Assembly: GCA_963851215.1 (NCBI GenBank)
Contig: CAWKOG010000016.1
Location: 310,001 to 374,000, forward strand
DNA length: 64,000 bases
From: DATKFM01 sp963851215
Lineage (GTDB): Bacteria > Pseudomonadota > Alphaproteobacteria > Dongiales > Dongiaceae
Direction of reading: 5' to 3'
Part shown: piece after piece, positions 9,826 through 20,600 of the stretch
Numbering within the stretch: the stretch's first letter is position 1
Layout: the number at the start of each line of letters is the position of its first letter
Translations under genes and position numbers: made by a program
The notes under the pieces: generated by a model
What the model was told of the DNA's origin: nothing
What the model saw: the letters and a program-made list of their open reading frames with translations, nothing else
Database searches by the model: none

Positions 9826-9900
9826 TGTAGGGGCGACCTGCGGTCGCCCATGTCCGCATCGCACCTGCGGCGACAAGGGCGACCGCAGGTCGCCCCTACA
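9826..9900. repeat. nested palindromic repeat (REP/BIME-like)
   Basis: Two perfect 24-base inverted arms (9826-9849 and 9877-9900) flank a 27-base spacer. Each arm is itself nearly palindromic around GGGCGACC TGC GGTCGCCC, so the RNA or single-stranded DNA could fold as one long hairpin or as two small ones. This fits an interspersed extragenic palindrome rather than a terminator, because no T-tract follows either side. Confidence 0.85.
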
Positions 9901-9941
9901 AGTGATGCAAACCTCGCCCCGGATGCTATCGCGCAACTCGC

Positions 9942-10196
9942 CTAGAAACACCCGATGAAGCGCGGGCGGCGGTCTTCGCGGTCCAGGTCGCGCATGCGCC
10001 GCTCCAGGTCCTCGAGGCTGGCGGATTGTGCCAGGTAGGCTTCCTCGCGGCGGACGCGCCGCTGCCAGTCGTTCAACTCGAAATACTCAGATATTCGCTC
10101 GCAGGGCCGCCCGAAATCCGGACGGCCGAGGGTCGATAGCCCCCGGCGAAGACAACGATCCTGATAGCGCCATTCCAACCTCCTTCGGAGCGTCAT
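9942..10196 (-). CDS. small DUF3563-like protein
   Basis: A short Arg/Glu-rich protein whose C-terminal half (EEAYLAQSASLEDLERRMRD) resembles the DUF3563 family of small soluble proteins of unknown function. The N-terminal extension up to 10196 is not like the family, and AAGGAGG lies inside it, so the true start is probably internal or a base is missing. An ATG five bases after that AAGGAGG opens in a different frame and stops early. Treat the C-terminal 45 residues as secure and the start as unknown. Confidence 0.5.
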   Translation of the reverse strand: MTLRRRLEWRYQDRCLRRGLSTLGRPDFGRPCERISEYFELNDWQRRVRREEAYLAQSASLEDLERRMRDLDREDRRPRFIGCF

Positions 10197-10357
10197 GGAA
10201 ATTGCTGCATTGCGCTATCACATGTTGGAGACCCCGGCGCTCAAATCAAATTTGTTATTTGAATGAATAACATAATGTAATGCTATCCCTAGATAAGCTA
10301 TTGTTGCGTCGCACCATTTTCATGGTAGGCTTGGGGTGAAAGGCAGTTCTGAACGGC

Positions 10358-11255
10358 ATGGAGATCTATCAGCTACGCAGCTTTGCGGCCGTCGCCGAGA
10401 TGGGCCATCTGACCCGCGCCGCCGAGCGGCTGCATATCAGCCAGCCGGCGCTCAGCAGCCAGATCAAGGCCCTGGAGGACGAGCTCGGCCTGGCGCTGTT
10501 CGAGCGCACGCCCGGCCGGCATGGCGCTGACCTCGGCGGGGCGGCGGCTATTGTCGCAAGCCCAATCGGTGCTCTCCGCCGCCCAGGCGCTGCGGCACGA
10601 GGCCGGCACGCTGCGCGGCGAGCTGGCCGGCACGATCCGCCTCGGCACCCTGGCCGACCCCGAGTTCATCCGCATCGGCGACCTGCTGTCGCTGGCGATG
10701 CGGAAGCATCCGCTGATCCGCATCGAGCTGCAGCATGAGGTCTCCGGCGCCGCCTTCGCGGCGGTGGCGGCCGGCGAACTGGATGCCAGTTTCTATTATG
10801 GCGAAACCACACATCCGGCGGTCAATCGCTTCCCCCTGCGCGAGATCGCCTACCGCGTCGCCGCTCCCGCCGCCTGGCGCGAGCGCATCATCAATGCCGG
10901 CTGGAAGGAGATCGCCGCCCTGCCCTGGATCATTCCGCCTGCCATCAGCACCCACAATCAGCTGGCCACGGCGCAGTTCCGCAAGCATGGCGTCTACCCT
11001 GAAAAGATCCTCGAGGCCGACAACGAGTCCGTGGTCAGCTCGCTGGTGAAATCGGGACTCGGGCTGGCGCTGATGCGCGAGGACAAGGCGCTGGACCGGC
11101 AGGCGCGCAACCAGGTCAGCCTGTGGGGCGACACCCGGCTGGTCACAACTCTGCAGTTCATCTATCTGCGGGAGCGGGAGACTGATCCCCTGATCAACGT
11201 GCTGCTGGGGCTCCTGAAGGATATCTGGGCCGCGGCGCCGGAGATTGCGGCGTAG
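10358..11255 (+). pseudogene. LysR-family transcriptional regulator, one frameshift
   Basis: LysR-type regulator of about 298 residues. The N-terminal winged-helix DNA-binding domain is clear (MEIYQLRSFAAVAEMGHLTR, then the recognition helix RLHISQPALSSQIKALE). The frame breaks between FERTP and MALTSAGRRLL at about 10505-10520, exactly within the usual linker motif, and the effector-binding domain continues intact to 11255. The junction falls at a CCCGGCCGGC run, so a single-base sequence error is plausible. The target is unknown, and it has no obvious divergent partner beyond the small minus-strand gene at 9942. Confidence 0.82.
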
Positions 11256-11355
11256 GTTCCCAGTCCTCATTTCCAAGAGCCTCTCTTGTCCTGCAAAAGC
11301 GCAAGAGCATGCGCAATAAAATATTCGTCGCATGAAGCATCGCAGAAAAGACTTT

Positions 11356-11558
11356 CCCTCTCCCCTTGGGGGAGAGGGGCAGGGGTGAGGGGTTTCGCGC
11401 GCCAGCGCACCAAGAAATTTTTCGCAGCTCAATTGGAACACATGCGGCGCGACGCGTTGCCTATTGCCAGCGATTCGAGCTTAGGAAATTGACTCATGAA
11501 CGCGCTACTGCGCGTCAGACCCCTCACCCCCTGCCCCCTCTCCCCCAAGGGGAGAGGG
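11356..11558. repeat. pair of inverted CT-rich palindromic repeats
   Basis: A copy beginning CCCTCTCCCCTTGGGGGAGA at 11356-11393 is matched by its reverse complement at 11519-11558, with two single-base differences over about 40 bases. Each copy also folds alone (CCCCTTGGGG core). The 125 bases between hold no gene. Similar CT-rich copies recur at 32164 and 32334, so this is a dispersed family. The stretch 11256-11640 contains nothing else I can identify. Confidence 0.75.
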
Positions 11559-11640
11559 GTTTTTATTGCGCGATTGCGAGTTCGGAAGAAAGACGCCGCA
11601 TGCCGCGTCAATTTCTCGGGGAAAGAACTTAAGGGGTGAT

Positions 11641-13371
11641 CTAATGAATCTCCGGTTCCGGCAGCGGTTCGGTGCCCAGGAGGAAATCGAAGTCGCAGCC
11701 GAGATGGGCTTGCTGGATGTGGCTGGCGAAGAGGCGGCCATAGCCGCGGGGCGGCAGCGGCTTTTGTTTCCAGCCTGATTTGCGGCGCGCCAGCTCATCG
11801 TCGGCGACGCGCAGATTGAGTTGCCGCGCCTCCACATCCACCTCGATCAGGTCGCCGGTCTGCACGAAGGCGAGCGGGCCGCCGATGGCGGCTTCCGGCG
11901 AGACATGGAGGATGCAGGCGCCGTAGGAGGTGCCGCTCATGCGGGCGTCGGAGATGCGCATCATGTCGCGCACGCCCTGTTTGAGCAGCTTCTTTGGCAC
12001 CGGCAGCATGCCCCATTCCGGCATGCCCACGGCCACGGGGCCGGCATTCTTCAGCACCAGCACATGATCGGGAGTCACCGCGAGATCGTCGCGGTCGATC
12101 TCCGCCGCCATGTGGTTGTAGTCCTCGAAGGCCAGCGCCGGACCGCGGTGCTTCAGCAGGCGCGGATCGGCGGCCGACGGCTTGATGACAGCGCCATCGG
12201 GCGCCAGGTTGCCATAGAGGATCGCCGTCGCCTCCTTCGACACCGGCTTGTCGAAGGCATGGATGACTTCAGCGTTGTAGACTTCGGCGCCGGCGATGTT
12301 CTCGCCCAGCGTCTGGCCGTTCACCGTCAGGCAATCGAGAGCGAGCTCATGCTTGAGCTGCGCCAGCAGCGCGCGGATGCCGCCGGCATAGTAGAAATCC
12401 TCCATCAGGAACGCGCCTGATGGGCGCACGTTCGCCAGGACAGGGATCTGCCGCGCCAATTCATCGAAGCGCTTGAGCGTCAGCGGAATGCCCGCCCGCC
12501 GCGCCATCGCCACCACATGGATCATCGCATTGGTGGAGCCGCCCATCGCCAGGTGGCAGCGGATGGCATTGTCGACGCCAGCAGCGCTCATGATGTCCGA
12601 GGGTTTCAGATCCTCCCACACCATCTCGACGATGCGCCGGCCCGAGGCGGCGCAGAGGCGCGGATGGTTGGCATCGGGCGCAGGGATCGACGACGCGCCG
12701 GGCAGCGAGAAGCCCATCGCCTCGGCCACGCCGGTCATGGTGGCGGCGGTGCCCATGGTCATGCACATGCCGTGGGAGCGGGCGATGCCGCTCTCCATCT
12801 CGTTCCAATCCTGCTCGGTGATGTTGCCCGCCTTCAACTCGGCCCAGTACTTCCAAGCATCGGAGCCCGAGCCCAGCACCTTGCCCTGCCAATTGCCCCG
12901 CAGCATGGCGCCGGCCGGCACGAAGATCGCCGGCAGGTTCATGGAGATCGCGCCCATGATCAGGCCGGGCGTGGTCTTGTCGCAGCCCCCCATCAGCACC
13001 GCGCCATCGATCGGATGGCTGCGCAGCAGCTCCTCCGTCTCCATCGCCAGGAAATTGCGGTAGAGCATGGTGGTCGGCTTGACGAAGGGCTCCGACAGCG
13101 AGATCGCCGGCAGCTCGAGCGGGAAGCCGCCGGCCTGCAGGATGCCGCGCTTCACGTCCTGCACCCGGTCCTTGAAATGGGCGTGGCACTGGTTGATGTC
13201 GGACCAGGTGTTGAGGATGGCGATGACCGGCTTGCCGGCATAATCCTCCGGCCCATAGCCCATCTGCTTGGCGCGGGAGCGATGGCCGAAGGCACGCAGA
13301 TCCTGCACGCCGAACCAGCGGTGGGAGCGGAGCTGCTCGGCGGTCTTGCGCGGTCTGACGGGCTTGGTCAT
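11641..13371 (-). CDS. IlvD/Edd-family sugar-acid dehydratase (arabonate-dehydratase-like)
   Basis: Fe-S-dependent dehydratase of about 576 residues. Three candidate cluster Cys are visible: NTWSDINQCHAHF, GGCDKTTPG and SHGMCMTMGTAATM. The length and motif spelling match the sugar-acid branch (L-arabonate/D-xylonate/L-fuconate dehydratases) more than branched-chain IlvD. It would convert an aldonate to a 2-keto-3-deoxy acid. The next upstream gene encodes an HpcH/HpaI aldolase, which cleaves such products, and a lactonase lies further up the same operon. An in-frame GTG at 13395 overlaps the previous gene; the ATG at 13371 (MTKPVRPRKT) matches the family better. Confidence 0.88.
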   Translation of the reverse strand: MTKPVRPRKTAEQLRSHRWFGVQDLRAFGHRSRAKQMGYGPEDYAGKPVIAILNTWSDINQCHAHFKDRVQDVKRGILQAGGFPLELPAISLSEPFVKPTTMLYRNFLAMETEELLRSHPIDGAVLMGGCDKTTPGLIMGAISMNLPAIFVPAGAMLRGNWQGKVLGSGSDAWKYWAELKAGNITEQDWNEMESGIARSHGMCMTMGTAATMTGVAEAMGFSLPGASSIPAPDANHPRLCAASGRRIVEMVWEDLKPSDIMSAAGVDNAIRCHLAMGGSTNAMIHVVAMARRAGIPLTLKRFDELARQIPVLANVRPSGAFLMEDFYYAGGIRALLAQLKHELALDCLTVNGQTLGENIAGAEVYNAEVIHAFDKPVSKEATAILYGNLAPDGAVIKPSAADPRLLKHRGPALAFEDYNHMAAEIDRDDLAVTPDHVLVLKNAGPVAVGMPEWGMLPVPKKLLKQGVRDMMRISDARMSGTSYGACILHVSPEAAIGGPLAFVQTGDLIEVDVEARQLNLRVADDELARRKSGWKQKPLPPRGYGRLFASHIQQAHLGCDFDFLLGTEPLPEPEIH

Positions 13372-13381
13372 CGGCGATGGC

Positions 13382-14173
13382 CTAGTAAGCGCCACCGGCC
13401 GCGGCGACGCCCGGACCGGCGCGCATCTTGGCCAGGGTCTGCTGCGCGCCCGCCGCCATCAGCCGCGCATCGGAGCCGAGCGTGACGAAGCGGAAGCCCT
13501 TGGCGATCATGCGCTGGGCATATTCCGGCGTGCCGTTATGGATGCCGGCGAAGACGCCATGCTGCTTCGCCTTGGCGATGATGTAGTCGATCGCCTCGAC
13601 CACGGGCTTTTCCTCCTGGTCGAATTTCGGCGTGCAGCCGAGAGTGAGCGACAGATCCGCCGGGCCGACATAGATCGCGTCCAGCCCTTCCACCGAGAGG
13701 ATGTCGTCGAGATTCTCCAGCGCCTGCTTGGTCTCGATCATGGCGAAGGGGATCACCGTGTCGTTCGCCTTGGCCGGATAGTCGGCGCCGCCATAGAGCA
13801 GCGCGCGGATCGGCCCGAAGCTGCGGACGCCCCGCGGCGCGTAGCGCACATAGGACACCAGCTTCTCCGCCTCGGCGCGGCTGTTGATCATCGGGCAGAT
13901 CACGGCATAGGCGCCGGCATCCAGCGACTTCATGATGATGCCGGGATCGAGCCAGGGCACGCGCACCATCGGCACCGTGTTCGTCGTGGACACGGCGGTC
14001 AGCATGTTGACCGCCATCTGGTAGTCGACGACGCCATGCTGCATGTCGATGGTCAGGGAGTCCCAGCCCTGATGGGCCATGGTCTCGGCGGAGAAGGTGC
14101 TGGGGATGGCGAGCCAGCCATTCACCACGGCCTTGTCCTCGCGCCACAGGTTTCGAATCCGGTTCTCGCGCAT
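13382..14173 (-). CDS. HpcH/HpaI-family class II aldolase (2-keto-3-deoxy-acid aldolase)
   Basis: Metal-dependent aldolase of 263 residues, of the family that includes 2-keto-3-deoxy-L-rhamnonate aldolase and 4-hydroxy-2-oxoheptanedioate aldolase. Key blocks: TIDMQHGVVD (active-site His), AMIETKQALEN (metal-ligand Glu) and YVGPADLSLTLG. It would split a 2-keto-3-deoxy aldonate into pyruvate and an aldehyde. It ends 10 bases before the dehydratase start, so the two are translationally close in one operon and catalyse consecutive steps. The exact carbon chain length cannot be read from the sequence. Confidence 0.9.
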   Translation of the reverse strand: MRENRIRNLWREDKAVVNGWLAIPSTFSAETMAHQGWDSLTIDMQHGVVDYQMAVNMLTAVSTTNTVPMVRVPWLDPGIIMKSLDAGAYAVICPMINSRAEAEKLVSYVRYAPRGVRSFGPIRALLYGGADYPAKANDTVIPFAMIETKQALENLDDILSVEGLDAIYVGPADLSLTLGCTPKFDQEEKPVVEAIDYIIAKAKQHGVFAGIHNGTPEYAQRMIAKGFRFVTLGSDARLMAAGAQQTLAKMRAGPGVAAAGGAY

Positions 14174-14217
14174 CCGCTATGCTCTGCTCAAATTCTGTAC
14201 CGCGGGAATCTTCGCAT

Positions 14218-15198
14218 CTAGGAGAGGGGCCGTCCAGGAATGGCTTGCACGCCGTGTTTCGCGTCCCATTGATCCTGCACCAGTTGCAGCACGGTCATGG
14301 CCGGCAGCACCGACGGGCCGGAGGCCAAAGGCTGGCGGCCGGCCTTCACCGCCTCGAGGAAATCGTAGATCACCCGGGCGCAGTTGTCCTGCTCGGGCTC
14401 GATGGGTGCGCTTCCGGCTTCCGTGCGCAATGTGCCGGCGAGGATGTCGTAGAAGTAGGTGTCCCGGTCGGTGACGATCAGCTTGTCATAGAAGCGGTAG
14501 CTGGCGTGGTAGGAGCCATGGACCAGCAGGGTCTGGTCCGCTTCCGTCTCTACCATCACGATGCATTCCATGGGAATGCCGGTGGTCTCGTGCAGCGGGC
14601 CGAGATGGCTTTGAATGCGGCGGATCGGCGTGCCGTCGAACAGGTACATGCCCAAATCGACGAAATGGCAGAAATGATGCCAGAGGATGTTGTCGCTCCA
14701 GCTCCGCTTGTAGCCGGTGGCGCCGATATTCACGAGCCGCTTGATGAAGAAGCGGCCGGCGATGTGGCGGATCTTCTCCTCGCCGGCGCGGATGCGCGCC
14801 CGCAGCGCCTCGCGCTCCCGGCGGAAGCGCATGGGATGGCAAAGGCCGTAGGTCTTGCCGCTCTTCTCGCCGGCGGCGATCACCCGCTCCGCGCCGGCCA
14901 GGGTCATGGCCACGGGAATCTCGATCAGCGTGTGCTTGCCGGCGGCTAGGCATTTGATCGCCTGCGCCTCATGCTGCTCGCTGGGGCTGCCGATGATCAC
15001 GACATCGACAGCGGGATCGGCCAGCGCCTCGTCCAGCGACAGCGTCCATTTCTTGTAGCCGTAGCGTTCGGCAAATTCCTTCGCCGCCTCGGGACGGCGC
15101 CCGACCACGGTATGCAGCACGGCTTCGGTCTTCTTCAGCGCCTCGGAATGCCAGACGCCCATCATGCCATAGCCGACCATGCAGATGTTCAGGGTCAT
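14218..15198 (-). CDS. Gfo/Idh/MocA oxidoreductase, LigC-like
   Basis: NAD(P)-dependent dehydrogenase of 326 residues: N-terminal Rossmann fold (MVGYGMMGVWHSEAL), the EKP-equivalent motif written as IEIPVA, and a C-terminal beta-sheet domain. The stretch RSWSDNILWHHFCHFVDLGM and the downstream GPLHETTGIPM resemble LigC, the 4-carboxy-2-hydroxymuconate-semialdehyde dehydrogenase of protocatechuate 4,5-cleavage, where the motif is also E-I-P. In this operon of lactonase, aldolase and sugar-acid dehydratase a sugar or hemiacetal substrate oxidised to a lactone is equally reasonable. Family certain, substrate unsure. Confidence 0.85.
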   Translation of the reverse strand: MTLNICMVGYGMMGVWHSEALKKTEAVLHTVVGRRPEAAKEFAERYGYKKWTLSLDEALADPAVDVVIIGSPSEQHEAQAIKCLAAGKHTLIEIPVAMTLAGAERVIAAGEKSGKTYGLCHPMRFRREREALRARIRAGEEKIRHIAGRFFIKRLVNIGATGYKRSWSDNILWHHFCHFVDLGMYLFDGTPIRRIQSHLGPLHETTGIPMECIVMVETEADQTLLVHGSYHASYRFYDKLIVTDRDTYFYDILAGTLRTEAGSAPIEPEQDNCARVIYDFLEAVKAGRQPLASGPSVLPAMTVLQLVQDQWDAKHGVQAIPGRPLS

Positions 15199-15235
15199 GG
15201 CACGGTTCCTGAAAATTGAATCACCCGACTTTCCT

Positions 15236-15308
15236 TTCCCCGCGAAAGCGGGGACCCAGGAGTTGCAGGGCGCACTTCATCCCCTGGACCCCCGCTTTCG
15301 CGGGGGAA
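15236..15308. repeat. inverted repeat (GCGAAAGC-core palindrome)
   Basis: Arms at 15236-15260 and 15283-15308 are inverted copies with one substitution and one inserted base. Each contains a CCCGCGAAAGCGGGG hairpin core, separated by about 22 bases. It lies between the SMP-30 and Gfo/Idh genes inside the operon, where it could fold in the mRNA. It has the look of a dispersed extragenic palindrome. Confidence 0.75.
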
Positions 15309-15350
15309 GAAATTTGAGAGGCTATCGCTTGGAACTCTGTGAACCATGCA

Positions 15351-16227
15351 CTAGCCACCAAACATCGGCACCGGCACGCCCGGCACATCCACGCGCAGCG
15401 CGAAGATGCCGCCGGACAGCGGCTTGGCCGCCAATTTCTCGGCGCTGAGATTGTGCCGCAGCGAGGTGACGTAGATGGTCTTCATGTCGGGACCGCCGAA
15501 ACAGGGCATGGTCGGCGATGTGCAGGGCATGGGGATCTGCCGGTCGAGTTTGCCGTCTGGCGACCAGCGATTGAGCATGCCGGAAGAGATGCCGGCGCTC
15601 CAGTAGTAGCCTTCCATATCCGTGGCGGCGCCATCGGGCCGGCCGATCTCCTCGCTGGGCCGCGCGATCTCCCGGCGGTTGGCGATGCTGCCGGTGGCGG
15701 GATCGTGGTCGTATTTCCAGATGATCTGCGCCCTTGGAGTCGGAATGGAACATCGTCCTGCCGTCGGCGCTCCAGGCGAGGCCGTTGGAGACGATCAGGT
15801 CCTCCACCATCTTGTGGCAGGAGCCGTCGGGATCGAGGCGGTAGAGCGCGCCCAGCGGCCGCTTGAGCTGTTCGTCATCCATGGTGCCGGCCCAGAAGCG
15901 GCCGTCGGGCGAGACCTTGCCGTCGTTGAAGCGGTTCGTTGACACGTTCGCCTCGGGATCGGTGACCGCGGTCAGGCGCCCGCTGTCGAAATCGAAGAAG
16001 TGGAAGCCGTTGCGCAGCGCCACGACCGCGCCGCCCTTGGCCCGCAGGCCGAGGCAGCCGATGGTCTCCGGCATCTTCCAGGTCTTGAGATTGCCCGACG
16101 CCAGATCCAGGCGGTGCAGCGCCGGCGCCGGAATATCCACCCAATAGAGCGCATTCTCCCGCGCCGACCAGACCGGGCTTTCGCCCAGCACCGCCTTTGC
16201 ATCCAGCACGCAGGTCACTTCCGTCAC
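15351..16227 (-). pseudogene. SMP-30/gluconolactonase-type sugar lactonase, one frameshift
   Basis: Six-bladed propeller lactonase of about 292 residues that opens sugar-acid lactones. The N-terminal part (LGESPVWSARENALYWVDI, with the metal-ligand Glu of GESP) runs to about 15735 and includes NRFNDGKVSPDGRFWAGTM and NGLAWSADGRTMFHSDS. The reading frame then shifts by one and resumes with MEGYYWSAGISSG through FGGPDMKTIYVTS to the end. All blades are present across the shift, so a one-base error near 15735 is likely. It begins 21 bases after the NADH dehydrogenase gene and supplies aldonate to the dehydratase and aldolase below. Confidence 0.82.
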
Positions 16228-16248
16228 GGTTGGCCCCTCATTCGAAAA

Positions 16249-17577
16249 TCAGTGCAGCTTCAGCCGCGGTTCGGTCTTCAGCCGGATCAGGTTGATCAGC
16301 GTCGCCAGCATCACCCAGATGAGGCCATGCAGCGCAAGCTGATGCTTCTTGTAGAGCGAGAGATAGGTGAGCCGCGCCAGGAAGCCCTCGATCATGACAG
16401 TGCCCAGGAGATTGCCCATCAGGCTGCCGACGCTGCTGTAGCTGAGGGAGATCAGCGAGCCATAGTCGCGATAGACGAAGGGCCGCATCGGCTTGCCCTG
16501 CAGCCGCGCCGGCAGATTCTTCGCCAGCAGCAGCGCCTGCTGATAGGCCGCCTGGGCCCGCGGCGGCACCGGCTTGTCACTGCCCGGTACAGGACATGAC
16601 GCGCAATCGCCTGACGCGAAGATGTTGTCGTCGCGGGTGGCCTTCAGCGTCTGATCCACCACGAGCTGGTTGGCGCGGTTCGTCTCCAGCCCGTCGATCC
16701 CCTGCAGGAAATCCGGCGCCTTGACGCCCGCGGCCCAGACTCTCAATTCCGCCGGGAAGAACCGGCCGCTCTGGGTCCTGATGCCCTTGTCCGTCGCCTC
16801 GACAACCTTCTCGTTCACGAAAACCTGTATCTTCAGCCGCTCCAACTCCTTCAACGTCGCCTTCGACAGGCGCTCGGGAAGCGCCGGCAGTACCCTCGGC
16901 CCCGCCTCGATCAGGCTGATCTTCACATCGCGCTCGGGATCGATGCGGTCGAGGCCGTAATTCACGAGCTGACGCGCCGCCTTATGCAGCTCCGCCGCCA
17001 GCTCGACGCCGGTGGCGCCGGCGCCGACGATCGCCACGTTGAGCTGTCCTTCCGCCAGCGGCGCCTGTTGCAGATGCGCGCGCAGGCAGGCGTTCAGCAG
17101 CAGCCGTTGCAGATGTTCCGCCTGCTCGTGGGTATCCAGGAACTGGCAATGCTCCTTCACGCCGGGCGTGCCGAAATCGTTGCAGATGCCGCCGATGGCG
17201 ATGATCAGGGTGTCATAGCCGAGCGTGCGGCGGGGAATGATCTCATGGCCCTCGAACTCCACGGGCGCCAGCATGATTTCGCGCTTGCTCCGATCCAGAC
17301 CGTCCATCCGCCCCTGCTGGAAGTTGAAGTGATGGCCCTTGGCATGGCCGAGATAGATCACGTCATCCTTGTGGGAATCCAGCGTGCCCACGGCGACCTC
17401 ATGGAGCAGCGGCTTCCAGACATGGGTCAGGGAGGTGTCGATCAGGGTGATGCGCGCCTGCTTGCGCTTGCCCAGCCGGTGGCCGAGTTTCGTCGCCAGC
17501 ACCAGGCCGCCGGCGCCGCCGCCGACGATCACGATATGATGCAGGGACGCATCCGGTCCCGGGGACGCCGCGCTCAT
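16249..17577 (-). CDS. ndh: type II NADH dehydrogenase (single-subunit NADH:quinone oxidoreductase)
   Basis: Membrane-associated flavoprotein passing electrons from NADH to quinone without proton pumping; 442 residues, typical for Ndh. FAD-binding VIVGGGAGGLVLATKLG near residue 16, NAD-binding VAIVGAGATGVELAAEL near 185, and the FAD-proximal DNIFASGDCASCP. The C-terminal part (about 375-435) carries the hydrophobic stretches used for membrane association. It lies within a catabolic operon (20 bases after IolD, 21 before the lactonase), where it would re-oxidise NADH made by the pathway (inference). Confidence 0.9.
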   Translation of the reverse strand: MSAASPGPDASLHHIVIVGGGAGGLVLATKLGHRLGKRKQARITLIDTSLTHVWKPLLHEVAVGTLDSHKDDVIYLGHAKGHHFNFQQGRMDGLDRSKREIMLAPVEFEGHEIIPRRTLGYDTLIIAIGGICNDFGTPGVKEHCQFLDTHEQAEHLQRLLLNACLRAHLQQAPLAEGQLNVAIVGAGATGVELAAELHKAARQLVNYGLDRIDPERDVKISLIEAGPRVLPALPERLSKATLKELERLKIQVFVNEKVVEATDKGIRTQSGRFFPAELRVWAAGVKAPDFLQGIDGLETNRANQLVVDQTLKATRDDNIFASGDCASCPVPGSDKPVPPRAQAAYQQALLLAKNLPARLQGKPMRPFVYRDYGSLISLSYSSVGSLMGNLLGTVMIEGFLARLTYLSLYKKHQLALHGLIWVMLATLINLIRLKTEPRLKLH

Positions 17578-17596
17578 CGATGCAGGCCCGTTGCCG

Positions 17597-19441
<1,845 letters not shown>

Positions 19442-19675
19442 GGTCACCGTTCCCGCGGGCTTGCGCCGTGCTTCTATGGGTCGCCGAGTTCAGCGCGATC
19501 ATGAGTACCATCGGCCTGCCGGACTTCGCCAGTGCCAATGGTTTGGCCCAAATGGTCCGCCCGCAGGTCATACCGGCCACCGGCCGATCTAGCTGCTTTA
19601 CAGGGTATCGGGCTGGAGTATGATCGGCGGATATTTCAAGAAATAAGACACCGTGTTGCTGGGGGAGTGTGCTCC

Positions 19676-20098
19676 ATGTCAGCGTTAATCCGAATTGCCG
19701 TAGCCGCGGCGGTTCTCGCGATTGCGATGCCGTCTTTCGCCGTCGAGCCGTCACCGGAAGGGGCGAAGGTCTATATCATCTGGCCGGGTGACGGCACTGT
19801 CATCAAGGGCGGCAAGTTCTGGTTGCGCATGGGCCTGATCAATATGGGCATCGCGCCGGCCGGCGTGGTGAAAGCCGAGACCGGCCATCACCACCTGCTC
19901 ATCGATGCCGAATTGCCGCCGCTGGATGAGCCGATCCCCAATGACAGCAACCATCTGCATTTCGGCAAGGGCCAGACCGAAGCGCGCATCGAGCTGTCGC
20001 CGGGCACCCACACCCTGCAGCTTCTGCTGGGGGATGCCGACCACACGCCGCATAATCCGCCGATCTATTCCGAAAAAATCACCGTCGTGGTGCCCTGA
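19676..20098 (+). CDS. DUF4399 exported protein (first of a tandem pair)
   Basis: A 140-residue exported protein with a cleavable signal peptide (about 1-22, ...AMPSFA). The mature part is a DUF4399 domain of unknown function, recognised by a His cluster GHHHLLID and by HLHFGKGQTE. Several conserved His suggest metal binding, which is inference. The ATG at 19676 lies eight bases after GGGGGAG. A paralogue follows about 60 bases downstream with matching motifs, so the pair arose by tandem duplication and is probably co-transcribed. Confidence 0.88.
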   Translation: MSALIRIAVAAAVLAIAMPSFAVEPSPEGAKVYIIWPGDGTVIKGGKFWLRMGLINMGIAPAGVVKAETGHHHLLIDAELPPLDEPIPNDSNHLHFGKGQTEARIELSPGTHTLQLLLGDADHTPHNPPIYSEKITVVVP

Positions 20099-20157
20099 AC
20101 GGGCCGCGATAGCCGCCGGCATTCCCAGGAAAACGGCGACAGCAGGGAGATCATAAA

Positions 20158-20583
20158 ATGCGCCTTCTGATTTCAGCGATTGCCTTGGTGGCGCTTGTCG
20201 CCGGTGCGGCAGCGGTGTCCGCGGGACCGACCAAGCGGGACCCGGCCGCCGAGCTCTATATCGGCTGGCCGAACAACGGTGAAGTCATCAAGAAGCGCCA
20301 GATCCGCGTCTGGTTCGGGCTGCGCAACATGGGCGTCGCCCCGGCGGGCGTGGACACCGCCAACACCGGCCATCATCACCTGCTGATCGACGTCGATCTC
20401 CCGCCCTTCGACGAGCCGATCCCCAGCGACGAACAGCATCTGCATTTCGGCAAGGGCCAGACGGAAACCATCATCGAGCTGCCGCCGGGCAAGCATACCC
20501 TGCAGCTCATCATGGGCGACAAGGATCACGTGCCGCTCGATCCGCCGCTCTATTCGAAGAAGATCACGATCACCGTGAGGTAG
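20158..20583 (+). CDS. DUF4399 exported protein (second of a tandem pair)
   Basis: A 141-residue paralogue of the preceding gene: signal peptide (about 1-22, ...AAVSA), then the same DUF4399 motifs (NTGHHHLLIDVDLPPFDEPI and HLHFGKGQTETII) at the same spacing. Compared with its neighbour it has more Lys in the first strand (KKRQIRVW) and ends in ITITVR. Function unknown. It is followed by a GC hairpin and then by the convergent caspase-like gene. Confidence 0.88.
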   Translation: MRLLISAIALVALVAGAAAVSAGPTKRDPAAELYIGWPNNGEVIKKRQIRVWFGLRNMGVAPAGVDTANTGHHHLLIDVDLPPFDEPIPSDEQHLHFGKGQTETIIELPPGKHTLQLIMGDKDHVPLDPPLYSKKITITVR

Positions 20584-20599
20584 CGCGGCGTTCGCCGCG
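20584..20599. terminator. possible bidirectional hairpin between convergent genes
   Basis: A six-base-pair all-GC stem (CGCGGC GTTC GCCGCG) fills the 17-base gap between the stop codons of the second DUF4399 gene and the caspase-like gene. There is no T-tract, so it may be a weak or Rho-assisted stop. Confidence 0.3.
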
Positions 20600-20600
20600 G

